A DNA stretch of 64,000 bases from JBDTSW01 sp963799815 (GTDB lineage: Bacteria; Actinomycetota; Thermoleophilia; Solirubrobacterales; 70-9), in contig CAWCYG010000007.1 of the NCBI GenBank assembly GCA_963799815.1, positions 62,001 to 126,000 on the forward strand, written 5' to 3'. The notes below the pieces were generated by a model. The model saw nothing but the letters and a program-made list of their open reading frames with translations. It was not told where the DNA came from and made no database searches. This document shows, piece after piece, positions 33,604-41,514 of the stretch (positions are counted from its first letter, which is position 1; each line of letters opens with the position of its first letter). The position numbers and the translations under genes are program-made.

Positions 33604-33816
33604 CTACGAGGTCTCGCGCCGGCGGCCCGAGCCCCGCGAGGCGATCTCCCGGCGGACGCTCTCGAGGAAGCGGCCCTTGCGCTCCGGGTTCCCCAGATGA
33701 GCCTCGAGCTTAACCCGCTCTCCCTCGCGCGCGAGGCAGCGAGGACACGACTCCATCGTGTAGGCATCGCGGGCCTCGAGGACCAAGTCGCAGCGTGGGC
33801 ATGAAACGTAAGGCAT
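33604..33816 (-). CDS. Small zinc-ribbon protein
   Basis: A 70-residue protein with CPRC (residues 6-9) and a second CPRC (24-27), a rubredoxin-like zinc ribbon, then a basic helical tail LESVRREIASRGSGRRRETS. The ATG at 33816 is preceded by AGGAGA. A structured leader of about 100 bases lies upstream (33885-33926). It may bind nucleic acid, but this is inference from charge and fold only. Confidence 0.6.
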   Translation of the reverse strand: MPYVSCPRCDLVLEARDAYTMESCPRCLAREGERVKLEAHLGNPERKGRFLESVRREIASRGSGRRRETS

Positions 33817-33884
33817 CAGGTTTCTCCTGAATGGGGAGTCCCCGTAGCCCCTCGGTTTTTGTGCCGAAATGAAAGCCCCGGCAG

Positions 33885-33926
33885 GCCGGGAGCCGCTCTT
33901 CAGTCGGCTTGGTGCGGCTGCCCGGC
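33885..33926. repeat. Hairpin in the leader between the zinc-ribbon gene and tldD
   Basis: GCCGGG-A-GCCGC (33885-33896) pairs with GCGGC-TG-CCCGGC (33914-33926), an 11-bp stem with one internal loop. Since tldD appears leaderless, this structure more likely belongs to the minus-strand leader of the zinc-ribbon gene. Confidence 0.45.
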
Positions 33927-33971
33927 CCGATCAGCCTATAAACCCCCTTCAGGCTCGTGCGTTCCCATCGC

Positions 33972-33977
33972 TATGTT
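33972..33977 (+). promoter_or_regulatory. Probable leaderless -10 box of tldD
   Basis: TATGTT followed by 6 bases and ATG at 33984. Confidence 0.45.
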
Positions 33978-33983
33978 TGCGCC

Positions 33984-35396
33984 ATGCCCGCCCGGCGCCC
34001 TGATCTTCTGATCGAGCCCGACCTCGCGGGGCGCATCGTCGCTCGCGCGCTATCCAACGGTGGCGACTTCGCCGAGATCTACTGTGAGGAGCGCGCCGGC
34101 TTCTCCGTGGCCGTCGACGAGTCGCGCGTAGAGCGTGCCCAGCGAGGGGGCGAACGCGGCGCGGGAGTGCGCGTCGTCTCCGGCGACACCACCTACTTCG
34201 CGCACGTCGACGGGCTCGCCGAGGCCGACCTCGAGCGCGCTGCCGAGGCAGCGGCGGCGGCGCTGGATGGGGAGCGATTCGAGGCGCAGCCGCTCGAGGC
34301 AACCGAGGCGCCGGCGCTCCAAGAGATCGAGACCGACCCCGCCGAGGTGCCGGCCGACCGCAAGGCCGACCTGCTCCGGGCCTGCGACGAGCGAGCGCGC
34401 TCGGCGGGGGATGAGATCGTCCAGGTGACAGCCTCCTATGGCGAGAATCGAAAGCGCGTTACCGTCGCCAACTCCGAGGGGCGCCTCGCCGCCGACGACA
34501 GGCTTCGTACGCGCCTCGGGGTCCAGGTGGTGGCGCGGCGCAACGGCTCGGTCGAGACGGGCTTCGAGACGCTCGGTGCGCACCGCGGCTATGAGCTTGT
34601 CGATGGTGGCGCCGCTGAGGAGATCGCGGGCCAGGCCGCGCAGGTGGCGATCACGCTGCTCGACGCCGCGCCAGCCCCGGCCGGAGCCATGCCGGTTGTC
34701 GTCGGCGGCGGCTTCGGCGGCGTTCTCTTCCACGAGATGACGGGCCACGGGCTCGAGGCCGACCACATCCAGAAGGGTGCCTCGGTGTACGCGGGCAAGC
34801 TCGGCGAGCAGGTCGCCCAAAGCCACCTGGTGGCCTACGACGACGGGCTGCTCGCGGGCGAGTGGGGAACGGACGCGATCGACGACGAGGGAACGCCGTC
34901 GCAGAAGACCACAGTCATCGAGGACGGAAAGGTGAGCTCCTACCTGTACGACCTCCAGTCCGCCCGCAAGGACTCGGTTTCCTCCACCGGCAACGGTCGC
35001 CGCGAGAGCTTTCGCCATCTGCCGATCCCGCGGATGACCAACACCTACATCGCCCCTGAGCCCGATGCGACGCCCGAGGATCTGATCGCGGGTGTCGAGC
35101 GGGGCTTCTACGCCGTCTCCTTTGCCGGCGGCCAGGTCGATCCCACCACCGGCGACTTCGTCTTCGGCACCTCCGAGGGCTACCTGATCGAGGGCGGCAA
35201 GGTGACGAAGCCGTGCAAGGGCGCCACGCTGATCGGGAACTGCCTCGAGGCGCTTGGGCGGATCGACGCGGTGGCGGACGACTTCGCGATGAAGACCGGC
35301 TTTTGCGGCAAGGGCGGCCAGCGCGTTCCGGTCGGCACGGGGCAGGGCCACGTGCGTATCTCCGAGCTCACCGTCGGTGGCACGGCGCTTAGTTGA
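33984..35396 (+). CDS. tldD: TldD metalloprotease subunit
   Basis: A 470-residue protein of the TldD/TldE pair, which forms a heterodimeric protease that cuts unfolded peptides and matures some modified peptides. The zinc motif HEMTGHGLEAD (HExxxH) marks the catalytic subunit. Other family stretches are EEGTPSQKTTVIEDG, NGRRESFRHLPIPRMTNTYI and DFVFGTSEGYLIEGG. ATG 33984 is preferred over GTG 33957 because of the -10 box. The partner pmbA/tldE gene follows after 66 bp, with its own leaderless box. Confidence 0.92.
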   Translation: MPARRPDLLIEPDLAGRIVARALSNGGDFAEIYCEERAGFSVAVDESRVERAQRGGERGAGVRVVSGDTTYFAHVDGLAEADLERAAEAAAAALDGERFEAQPLEATEAPALQEIETDPAEVPADRKADLLRACDERARSAGDEIVQVTASYGENRKRVTVANSEGRLAADDRLRTRLGVQVVARRNGSVETGFETLGAHRGYELVDGGAAEEIAGQAAQVAITLLDAAPAPAGAMPVVVGGGFGGVLFHEMTGHGLEADHIQKGASVYAGKLGEQVAQSHLVAYDDGLLAGEWGTDAIDDEGTPSQKTTVIEDGKVSSYLYDLQSARKDSVSSTGNGRRESFRHLPIPRMTNTYIAPEPDATPEDLIAGVERGFYAVSFAGGQVDPTTGDFVFGTSEGYLIEGGKVTKPCKGATLIGNCLEALGRIDAVADDFAMKTGFCGKGGQRVPVGTGQGHVRISELTVGGTALS

Positions 35397-35449
35397 CCAA
35401 GCTGCTCGGCGCCAGCCCCCCCGGCCTCCGGTGGCAACCGCGGCCTCGC

Positions 35450-35455
35450 TACGTT
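35450..35455 (+). promoter_or_regulatory. Probable leaderless -10 box of pmbA
   Basis: TACGTT followed by 7 bases and ATG at 35463. Confidence 0.45.
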
Positions 35456-35462
35456 GGGTGAG

Positions 35463-36845
35463 ATGAGCGCCGACGAGCCACGGGACCTCGAGGCCCTCGC
35501 AGAGCGGGCTGTCGCCGCCGCGCTCGACGCGGGGGCAGGCGACGCCGAGGCCGCCACGCAGGACTCGGTCGGCCGCGAGATCAGGATCTTCGACGGGGAG
35601 GTCGAGAGCCTCACCGAGGCGGGGGAGCGGGGCCTCGGGGTGCGTGCCTGGATCGACGGCCGCGTGGGCTTCGCCTACGGCACCGACCTCTCGGATGCCG
35701 GGGTCGCCGCGATCGCCACCGACGCCGTCGAGGCCGCCCGCGTCTCCGACCCCGACGAGTTCGCTGCGGCGCCCGAGCCCGTCGCCGATGCGCCGACCCT
35801 GTCCGCCGACGGTTTCTTCGACCCGCAGGTGGGCGCGACCCCGACGGAGGAGAAGGTCGGGCTCGCGAAGGCGGTCGAGCGCCACGCCCGTGAGGCCGAC
35901 GAGCGGATCGTCGCCGTCGAGACCACCATCTACGTTGATGAGGAGGTGCGCTCGGCGCTTCGCTCCTCCACGGGCGTGGGTGGCTCCTACGAGGCGTCCT
36001 TCGCCTACGCCTATCTCCAGGCGATCTCCCAGGACGGGGCCTCGAAACAGACGGGCCTCGGCTTCGGCATGGGACGCTCACCCATCAGCCTCGACCCCGA
36101 GGAGATCGGCACCGAGGCCGCCGAGCGGGCAGTGCAGCTGCTCGGCGCTTCCAAGCCCGCCTCGCGAAGCTGCCCGGTCGTCCTCGACCAGACCGTCGCC
36201 GCCTCCTTCGCGGGCTTCATCGGCGGCGTCTTGAGCGCCGACGCTGTCCAGCGCGGACGCTCGCCCTTCGCGGAACGCCTCGGCGACGAGATCGCCTCCA
36301 AGGCCCTCGCGCTGACCGACGATGGGCTCGACCCTGAGGGCATGGCCTCGGCGCCGATCGATGCCGAGGGGCTCAACCGCGTCCGCACCCCGATGATCGC
36401 CGCGGGGCGTCTCGAGAACTACCTCCACGACTCCTACACGGCGAGGCGGGCCGGCAATGGACAGACATCCACGGCGAGCGCAGCCCGTTCCGGTTACCGC
36501 TCCGCCCCCTCGGTCTCGCCGTCAAACCTGATCGTCGCTCCCGGGTCGAAGACCCTCGAGGAGCTCCTCGCGGAGGCGGGCGACGGCGTCTACGTGACCG
36601 ACGTCGCCGGCCTGCATTCGGGCGTCAACCCAGTCTCGGGTCAGTTCTCGGTGGGCGCCTCCGGCGTCCTCATCGAGGGCGGTGAGCTGGGCGCCCCGGC
36701 CACGGAGTTCACGATCGCCTCGGACCTCGTCTCCATGCTGATGGCGGTAAAGGCCACCGGCGTCGAAGCGCGCTGGGTTCCCTTCGGCGGCTCGGTCAGG
36801 ACGCCGCCCCTGCTGATCGCCGAGATGGCGATCGGCGGCTCGTAG
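35463..36845 (+). CDS. pmbA: TldE/PmbA non-catalytic protease subunit
   Basis: A 460-residue member of the same family as TldD but without the HExxxH motif, as expected for the TldE/PmbA partner. It shows ESLTEAGERGLGVRAWIDGRVGFAYGT, SASILGF-like strand segments, TVAASFAGFIGGVLSADAVQRGRSPFA and the late VTDVAGLHSGVNPVSGQFSVGASGVLIEGG. It should dimerise with TldD. Its stop is followed by a 12-bp inverted repeat (36855-36905). Confidence 0.9.
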   Translation: MSADEPRDLEALAERAVAAALDAGAGDAEAATQDSVGREIRIFDGEVESLTEAGERGLGVRAWIDGRVGFAYGTDLSDAGVAAIATDAVEAARVSDPDEFAAAPEPVADAPTLSADGFFDPQVGATPTEEKVGLAKAVERHAREADERIVAVETTIYVDEEVRSALRSSTGVGGSYEASFAYAYLQAISQDGASKQTGLGFGMGRSPISLDPEEIGTEAAERAVQLLGASKPASRSCPVVLDQTVAASFAGFIGGVLSADAVQRGRSPFAERLGDEIASKALALTDDGLDPEGMASAPIDAEGLNRVRTPMIAAGRLENYLHDSYTARRAGNGQTSTASAARSGYRSAPSVSPSNLIVAPGSKTLEELLAEAGDGVYVTDVAGLHSGVNPVSGQFSVGASGVLIEGGELGAPATEFTIASDLVSMLMAVKATGVEARWVPFGGSVRTPPLLIAEMAIGGS

Positions 36846-36854
36846 TCGCGCACG

Positions 36855-36905
36855 CATCCCTCGGCGCTATATCCGCCGTCAGGCCGAGCTTCTCGCCGAG
36901 GGATG
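36855..36905. repeat. 12-bp inverted repeat behind pmbA
   Basis: CATCCCTCGGCG (36855-36866) and CGCCGAGGGATG (36894-36905) pair perfectly around a 27-base loop, 9 bp past the pmbA stop. No T-run follows; the right arm lies 17 bp before the next -10 box. It may act as a terminator or mRNA end. Confidence 0.6.
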
Positions 36906-36921
36906 GCAGACCGCCCCGGCA

Positions 36922-36927
36922 TACCCT
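36922..36927 (+). promoter_or_regulatory. Probable leaderless -10 box of the YdeI-like gene
   Basis: TACCCT followed by 6 bases and GTG at 36934. Confidence 0.45.
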
Positions 36928-36933
36928 TGCCCA

Positions 36934-37512
36934 GTGACCGCAACCAAGCCTCGCTTCTTCAAGGCTCCCGATCAGTTCCGCGCCTGGCTCGAGGCTAACC
37001 ACGACCAGAAGGACGAGCTCGTCGTCGGCTTCTACAAGAAGGCGACCGGTAAGCCTTCGATCACCTGGGCTGAGGCCGTCGACGAGGCCCTCTGCTTCGG
37101 ATGGATAGACGGGAGGGGGCGCCGAATCGACGAGAAGAGCCATACCGTCCGCTTCACGCCCCGCCGCCGCCGGAGCATCTGGAGCTCGCGGAACATCGGC
37201 CGTGTGGAGGCCCTTACGGCCGAGGGGCGGATGGCTCCCGCAGGGCTCGCCGCCTTCGAGGCCCGTGACCCCGAGCGCTCGGAGGTCTACTCCCACGAGA
37301 AGGGCCGTAAGAGGCTGAGTGCCGACTTCGAGAAGCGACTGCGGGCGGAAAAGAAGGCCTGGGAGTTTCTGGAGTCGCAGCCGCCGGGCTACCGGCGAAC
37401 GGTGGCCCACTGGGTGATGAGCGCCAAGCAGGAGGAAACGAGGGAGCGGCGTCTGGGAGCGCTGATCGAGGACTCGAAGGCAGGGCTCAGGGTCAAGCCG
37501 CTGCGTCGGTAG
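36934..37512 (+). CDS. YdeI/OmpD-associated family protein
   Basis: A 192-residue cytosolic protein of the YdeI family. It starts FFKAPDQFRAWLEANHDQKDELVVGFYKKATGKPSITWAEAVDEALCFGWIDG, the family core, and has RFTPRRRRSIWSSRNI and a C-terminal HWVMSAKQEETRERRLGALI. Members are linked to stress tolerance (polymyxin or organic compounds) but the activity is not known. It appears to be a single-gene unit, ended by a 15-bp hairpin. Confidence 0.85.
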   Translation: MTATKPRFFKAPDQFRAWLEANHDQKDELVVGFYKKATGKPSITWAEAVDEALCFGWIDGRGRRIDEKSHTVRFTPRRRRSIWSSRNIGRVEALTAEGRMAPAGLAAFEARDPERSEVYSHEKGRKRLSADFEKRLRAEKKAWEFLESQPPGYRRTVAHWVMSAKQEETRERRLGALIEDSKAGLRVKPLRR

Positions 37513-37534
37513 ATCCGCCCGATGCCTCCGAAAC

Positions 37535-37571
37535 TGGCGCGCAAGTCCCGCTATGTGGGACTTGCGCGCCA
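37535..37571 (+). terminator. 15-bp perfect hairpin behind the YdeI-like gene
   Basis: TGGCGCGCAAGTCCC (37535-37549) pairs with GGGACTTGCGCGCCA (37557-37571) around GCTATGT. It stands 22 bp past the stop. No U-tract follows, so it may be a Rho-assisted terminator or a mobile palindromic element. Confidence 0.6.
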
Positions 37572-37699
37572 ACAAAGTCTTCGCACATTGCGGGCCCGGC
37601 ATTCGCGGCGGCTCCGAGCCAGGGCCGGCCCGGACATACGATCCGCCGCCCGTGTGGGGGGCGCCGGGAAATCCAGCGGGGTTGTCCCGGAGGGTCCCT

Positions 37700-39055
37700 A
37701 TGAGCTCCCCGACGGCAAGTGCAAGAGAGCAGCCAGACGATCCATCGGTCTGGCGAGATCGCTCAGCGCGACTCTTCGAGCAGCTGAAGAGCCCTGCGGC
37801 GAGCATGGTCAGGCGAGCGTACGGCTCGACCTTCGGCGACCACGAGATCGAAGACATCTACGCCAACGCGTGGGTTGGGACGTTCCGGGCGCTCGAGCGC
37901 AGACACGCCGGTCTCGACGACGACGAGATCCGCAGCTACCTGATGACCGCTGTCGCGCATCAGGCGAGCAAGGAGATCCGCCGCCGCAAGCGCAAACCGG
38001 TATCGCCGATCGAGAAGGCGGCTGCGGTCGCGGATTCTGCGACGCCACCCGACGAGCGGGCCGACCAAGCCGAGACCTCGGCCATCACCCGCGACCTTCT
38101 GTCCTCGATGCCCCGGCGCCGGCGGGCGGTTCTCATGCTTCGCTACGGCTGGGGACTCGAGCCCGCTCAGGTCTGCGAGCTGATCGAGGGCCTCTCGCCG
38201 CGGGCCTACCGCAAGGAGATCACCAAAGGCATCGATCAGCTCACCGAGCGGATTCGCACCTTTGAGCGAGGCGAATGGTGCACCGATCGCGAGCCGATCC
38301 TGAAGGCCTTCGCCGCCGGCATGGCCGATCCCGAACAGCAGCGACAGGCTCAGCACCACCTCGCGCACTGCCGGCAGTGCAGCGACTTCGTCGGCAAGCT
38401 CTCCGGACACCTGCACGACCTGGGCAGCTCGGTCGTGGTCCCGGGGGTCATCGACTTGGCGGCGGACGGGAGGCTGTCCCTGCCGGACCGGGCGGCCGAG
38501 GTGATCGAACGGGCAAAGGACTCAGTCACCGCGACGTTCTCGCGAGGCTCGACGAATGTGGCGGAAGCGAGCGCCTCGGGGGTCTCCTCCGCGACGCCCC
38601 GTGGTGCCGGTGCGGCCGGCGCCGGCCTCGTGGCGAAGCTCGCCGGCCTGGGGGCGGCGAGCAAGGCCACCGTCGCCTGTCTCGGTGGAGGCGCTGCCGC
38701 GGCCGTATGCGTGGCCGCCGGCGTCGGCCCCGTGAGCTTCTCAGACGGCCAGCCGAAGGATGGTCGCGGCGATCGCCCGGAGATGCGAGCCAGCCTTGAG
38801 CGCGATCGATCGTCGCGGGGCATCGCGCCGTCCCAGCTTGGGTTCTCGGAGGAGATGGTTACCACCGACACCGAGCCACCGTCAGACGAGGAGCCGATCC
38901 CCGAGCCACCCCCACCACAGCCGGGGGTTCCGCCGCCACCGCCTACCGACCCGCCTAACGACTTCGTCCTGGCGCCCCCGACGTCGAGCAGTCCAGCTTC
39001 CGGGGGCGGTGGCGGAACCAGAAGTGAGGCCACGGCACAGGAGTTTGGGCCGTGA
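37700..39055 (+). CDS. Sigma-70-like factor fused to zinc-finger anti-sigma region and membrane segment
   Basis: A 451-residue multidomain protein. Residues about 20-110 look like sigma region 2 (MVRRAYGSTFGDHEIEDIYANAWVGTFRALE) and 140-190 like region 4 (SSMPRRRRAVLMLRYGWGLEPAQVCELI). A zinc-finger motif HHLAHCRQC (HxxxCxxC, about 218-226) follows, like anti-sigma factors. A short hydrophobic Ala/Gly segment (about 325-345) may cross the membrane, and the last ~100 residues are acidic and Pro-rich. ATG 37700 has GGAGGG 5 bp upstream. It would be a sigma factor carrying its own inhibitor and anchor. Confidence 0.7.
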   Translation: MSSPTASAREQPDDPSVWRDRSARLFEQLKSPAASMVRRAYGSTFGDHEIEDIYANAWVGTFRALERRHAGLDDDEIRSYLMTAVAHQASKEIRRRKRKPVSPIEKAAAVADSATPPDERADQAETSAITRDLLSSMPRRRRAVLMLRYGWGLEPAQVCELIEGLSPRAYRKEITKGIDQLTERIRTFERGEWCTDREPILKAFAAGMADPEQQRQAQHHLAHCRQCSDFVGKLSGHLHDLGSSVVVPGVIDLAADGRLSLPDRAAEVIERAKDSVTATFSRGSTNVAEASASGVSSATPRGAGAAGAGLVAKLAGLGAASKATVACLGGGAAAAVCVAAGVGPVSFSDGQPKDGRGDRPEMRASLERDRSSRGIAPSQLGFSEEMVTTDTEPPSDEEPIPEPPPPQPGVPPPPPTDPPNDFVLAPPTSSSPASGGGGGTRSEATAQEFGP

Positions 39056-39068
39056 GCTCCAAATTCGC

Positions 39069-39134
39069 GGTATTCATCCTGGGAACCGTCCAGTAATAGC
39101 CTTCGTATACCAACTGGTATGCTCAATTCATACC
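39069..39134 (+). promoter_or_regulatory. Operator-like cluster of GGTAT/ATACC half-sites before the ATPase gene
   Basis: Half-sites GGTAT (39069-39073), TATACC (39106-39111), GGTATG (39116-39121) and CATACC (39129-39134) lie in the 66 bp before the start. The pairs form two overlapping dyads, ATACC-AACT-GGTAT and GGTATG-CTCAATT-CATACC. A TATGCT -10-like box (39118-39123) sits inside them, which suggests repression by a bound dimer. Confidence 0.5.
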
Positions 39135-40277
39135 GTGACCGATGGACTCGAGCTCAACCCCTTCATCTATGGCGACCCCGTCCCGCCGGCGGAGCTGATC
39201 GACCGCGACGAGGAAGTGGGGCAGCTGCTCCGCTTGGCGGAGGGAGGGCACAACACCAGGGTCCAGGCGCCCCGCCGCTACGGGAAGACGAGTGTCCTGC
39301 TCAAGGTCATCGACGAGGCCGAGAGGGCCGGCTATCGAACCGTCCTCGTGGATTTTCTGCTCGCCACGACGGCGGATGAAGTCGGCCGGCGCATGCGCGA
39401 GGCGTACGAGCAGGCGCTTCAAGGGTCGCTGCGTCAGCTCTTGACCCGGATGGGGCGATCGTGGCGCGGACGCGCGAAGCTGGCCCCCGGCGGGGTCGGC
39501 GGCGAGCTCGAGTTCTCCCCGGACACGGATGCGACTCAGCGGCTCTCCGACCTGCTCGACCTCCCGCAGAGGATTCTCGAGACGAGCGGGGAGCGGACGC
39601 TCGTCGTCTTCGACGAGTTCCAGGACTTTCTTACGGCAACCGGCAATCTGGACGGGCTGCTGCGAAGCAAGATCCAGCTGCACGGCGACGCCGCCAGCTA
39701 CGTCTTCTCGGGATCGGAGCAATCGCTGCTCGAGGAGATGTTCGGCAACCGCGAGCGCCCGCTCTTCGACCAGGCGCGTCCGATGTACCTGGAGCCCTTG
39801 GCCGACGTGGACCTCGCGGACTACATCGGGGAGAAGTTCGGTGAAACCGACCGGGATGCCGGGGAGGCCCTCGACCTTCTCTTGGAGCTCGTGCGGGGCC
39901 ATCCACAACGAGCGATGCTCATGGCCCACCACCTCTGGGAGCAAACCGAGCGCGGCTCGCTTGCAGACGGGCTCACTTTCGACCACGCGCTGGCTCAGGT
40001 CGACCGCGAGACCAAGGAGCGCTTCGACTACACGTGGCAGTCACTGGCCGGTTCGCCCAACCAGCGGCGCGTCCTCCTGGCGCTGGCCCGCAGCGAGGAG
40101 ACGCTCTACAACCAGCGCACGCTGCGGGCATTCGGGCTGACGAAGAGCCAAGCGCAAAGCGGGGAGGACGGGTTGATGCGCTCCGGCGAGGTCCAGCGCA
40201 TCGATGGGCGCCCGCGGATCGTCGACCCGCTCCTCGAGCGCTGGCTCTTTCTGCAGGGGGGCCTGGGCGGCCGCTAG
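39135..40277 (+). CDS. P-loop ATPase, archaeal-ATPase (PF01637-like) type with C-terminal winged helix
   Basis: A 380-residue protein. The Walker A is VQAPRRYGKTSVLLKV (Lys51); Walker B is TLVVFDEFQDFL; a sensor-like SGSEQSLLEEMF follows. The start NPFIYGDPVPPAELIDRDEEVGQLL is typical of this ATPase family. The last ~80 residues (SPNQRRVLLALARSEETLYNQRTLRAFGLTKSQAQSGEDGLMRSGEVQRI) look like a winged helix. Relatives are STAND-like switch ATPases of unknown role, some found in defence or TA loci. GTG 39135 was chosen; no Shine-Dalgarno is seen. The stop overlaps the convergent ccmH stop by 4 bp. Confidence 0.75.
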   Translation: MTDGLELNPFIYGDPVPPAELIDRDEEVGQLLRLAEGGHNTRVQAPRRYGKTSVLLKVIDEAERAGYRTVLVDFLLATTADEVGRRMREAYEQALQGSLRQLLTRMGRSWRGRAKLAPGGVGGELEFSPDTDATQRLSDLLDLPQRILETSGERTLVVFDEFQDFLTATGNLDGLLRSKIQLHGDAASYVFSGSEQSLLEEMFGNRERPLFDQARPMYLEPLADVDLADYIGEKFGETDRDAGEALDLLLELVRGHPQRAMLMAHHLWEQTERGSLADGLTFDHALAQVDRETKERFDYTWQSLAGSPNQRRVLLALARSEETLYNQRTLRAFGLTKSQAQSGEDGLMRSGEVQRIDGRPRIVDPLLERWLFLQGGLGGR

Positions 40278-40756
40278 GGCTCGTACCGCGCCATATCCGC
40301 TTCGAGGCGCTCGGCGTCGGCGGATTTCGTCGTTTCTGGGGTCTCGGATCCCTCACTAAGAGGCTCCGCGGAGCCGGTTTTCGGGCGCCATCTGCGCAAC
40401 GCGATACCGATTGCGATCGCGGCTGTGAGCAAAGCCGCGGCGGGGATGAGCCAGGCGGCGAGGTCGAAGCCGTCGGTGCCGGGGAGGGTGAGAACGTCCT
40501 CGCCGTACTCGTCGACGAGCGCGGCCTTGATCTCGTCCTTGGTGGCTCCCTGGGCGATCAGCTCGCGGATGAACTCGCGCTCGGCCTCGGCCTGGGGCGC
40601 CTCCTGGGCGAGCTCCAGCGGGACGCCGCAGACGGGGCACATCACCTCGTCGGAGATGTCGGCGAGGTTGGTCTTGGGCTCGGTGTCCTGCGCCGGCGCC
40701 GCGGCGGGGGCGACGAGCAGCGAAACGGCGCCGAGCAGCGCGAGCGCCGACCTCAC
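40274..40756 (-). CDS. ccmH: Cytochrome c maturation protein CcmH (thiol-reducing)
   Basis: A 160-residue secreted membrane protein: signal peptide (about 1-22), then MCPVCGVPLELAQEAPQAEAEREFIRELIAQGATKDEIKAALVDEYGEDVLTLP with the redox CxxC (Cys40, Cys43), and a C-terminal membrane helix (about 105-125). CcmH keeps the apocytochrome CXXCH cysteines reduced for heme attachment. The GTG start overlaps the ccmG stop. The C-terminal ~30 residues are an acidic/Thr-rich tail. It belongs to the same assembly system as ccmE and ccmF 3 kb away. Confidence 0.9.
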   Translation of the reverse strand: MRSALALLGAVSLLVAPAAAPAQDTEPKTNLADISDEVMCPVCGVPLELAQEAPQAEAEREFIRELIAQGATKDEIKAALVDEYGEDVLTLPGTDGFDLAAWLIPAAALLTAAIAIGIALRRWRPKTGSAEPLSEGSETPETTKSADAERLEADMARYEP

Positions 40757-41280
40757 GCGTCGCGCCCTTCGACGAGCGGCTCGATCCGCGAGCTGAGGAT
40801 GTCCTCGGTCACGGGCCCGGGGACGTAGTCGGCGACCTCGCCCTCTGGGTCGAGCAGGATCGACTCGGGTACGCCGGTGGTGCCGATCTCCTCGGCGTAG
40901 TCGCCCGAGCCGTCGTGGAGCTGGTCGTAGCTGAGGCCGAACTCCTCGACGAAGGCGAGTCCATCCTCGCTCGTGTCCTGGGTTGCGATGCCGACGACGT
41001 CGACCTCGCCCTGGTGGCGACGAGCGAAGCGCTCGAGCGCCGGCGCCTCGTCGCGGCAGGGCCCACACCATGAGGCCCAGACGTTGACGAGCACCCACCT
41101 GCCCTGGTAGTCATCGAGGGTGTACTCGGCCGAGAGGGTCGGGTCGAGCGGCAGCAGAGCGGCCTGGGGGAGCTGCTCGCCCACATCGACGCCTCCGTCG
41201 CCCTCTCGCGCCAGGCCAAAGCCGAGCAGGGCGATCACGGCCAAGGCCCCGATGACGATCGCAAAGGCGCGTGCGCTCAC
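40753..41280 (-). CDS. ccmG: Membrane-anchored thioredoxin-like protein CcmG/DsbE
   Basis: A 175-residue protein with an N-terminal anchor helix (5-22) and a thioredoxin domain whose active site is WASWCGPCRDEAP (Cys72, Cys75). GTTGVPESILLDPEG holds the cis-Pro of the family. It donates electrons to CcmH or directly to apocytochrome c outside the membrane. GTG 41280 follows TACGCT by 7 bases (leaderless). It is followed by ccmH with a 4-bp overlap. Confidence 0.9.
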   Translation of the reverse strand: MSARAFAIVIGALAVIALLGFGLAREGDGGVDVGEQLPQAALLPLDPTLSAEYTLDDYQGRWVLVNVWASWCGPCRDEAPALERFARRHQGEVDVVGIATQDTSEDGLAFVEEFGLSYDQLHDGSGDYAEEIGTTGVPESILLDPEGEVADYVPGPVTEDILSSRIEPLVEGRDA

Positions 41281-41287
41281 GCTCGAA

Positions 41288-41293
41288 AGCGTA
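41288..41293 (-). promoter_or_regulatory. Probable leaderless -10 box of ccmGH
   Basis: TACGCT on the minus strand, 7 bases, then GTG at 41280. Confidence 0.45.
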
Positions 41294-41345
41294 GAGCGGG
41301 CGGCTTTCGCGGCAGCTAAATCCCCGGGCCTAGAATGACGCGCAC

Positions 41346-41418
41346 GCGGACGTAGCTCAGCTGGTAGAGCGCGAGCTTCCCAAGCTCGAGGTCGCGGGTT
41401 CGAGACCCGTCGTCCGCT
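41346..41418 (+). tRNA. tRNA-Gly (anticodon CCC)
   Basis: A 73-base cloverleaf: acceptor GCGGACG/CGTCCGC, D arm GCTCAGCTGGTAGAGC, anticodon stem CGAGC/GCTCG with loop TTCCCAA (anticodon CCC, codon GGG), T arm GCGGGTTCGAGACCCGT. The CCA end is not encoded. Confidence 0.96.
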
Positions 41419-41514
41419 TGTCTGTTGTAGAGGGGACTGTGGGGATCAAGGCGCAAATAGCGATGCCTGCATGCCCGCTTCTCAAGGGGGCGTCGCCTGG
41501 AGTCGATCAAATTG

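Noticed and set aside
37513..37699. A 147-base N-terminal extension of the sigma fusion protein (start at 37553)
   Set aside because: The extension runs through the 15-bp hairpin and has no sigma homology; ATG 37700 has a good ribosome site.
39123..39986. A 287-codon minus-strand frame opposite the P-loop ATPase
   Set aside because: No motif, and the plus strand carries clear Walker A and B motifs.
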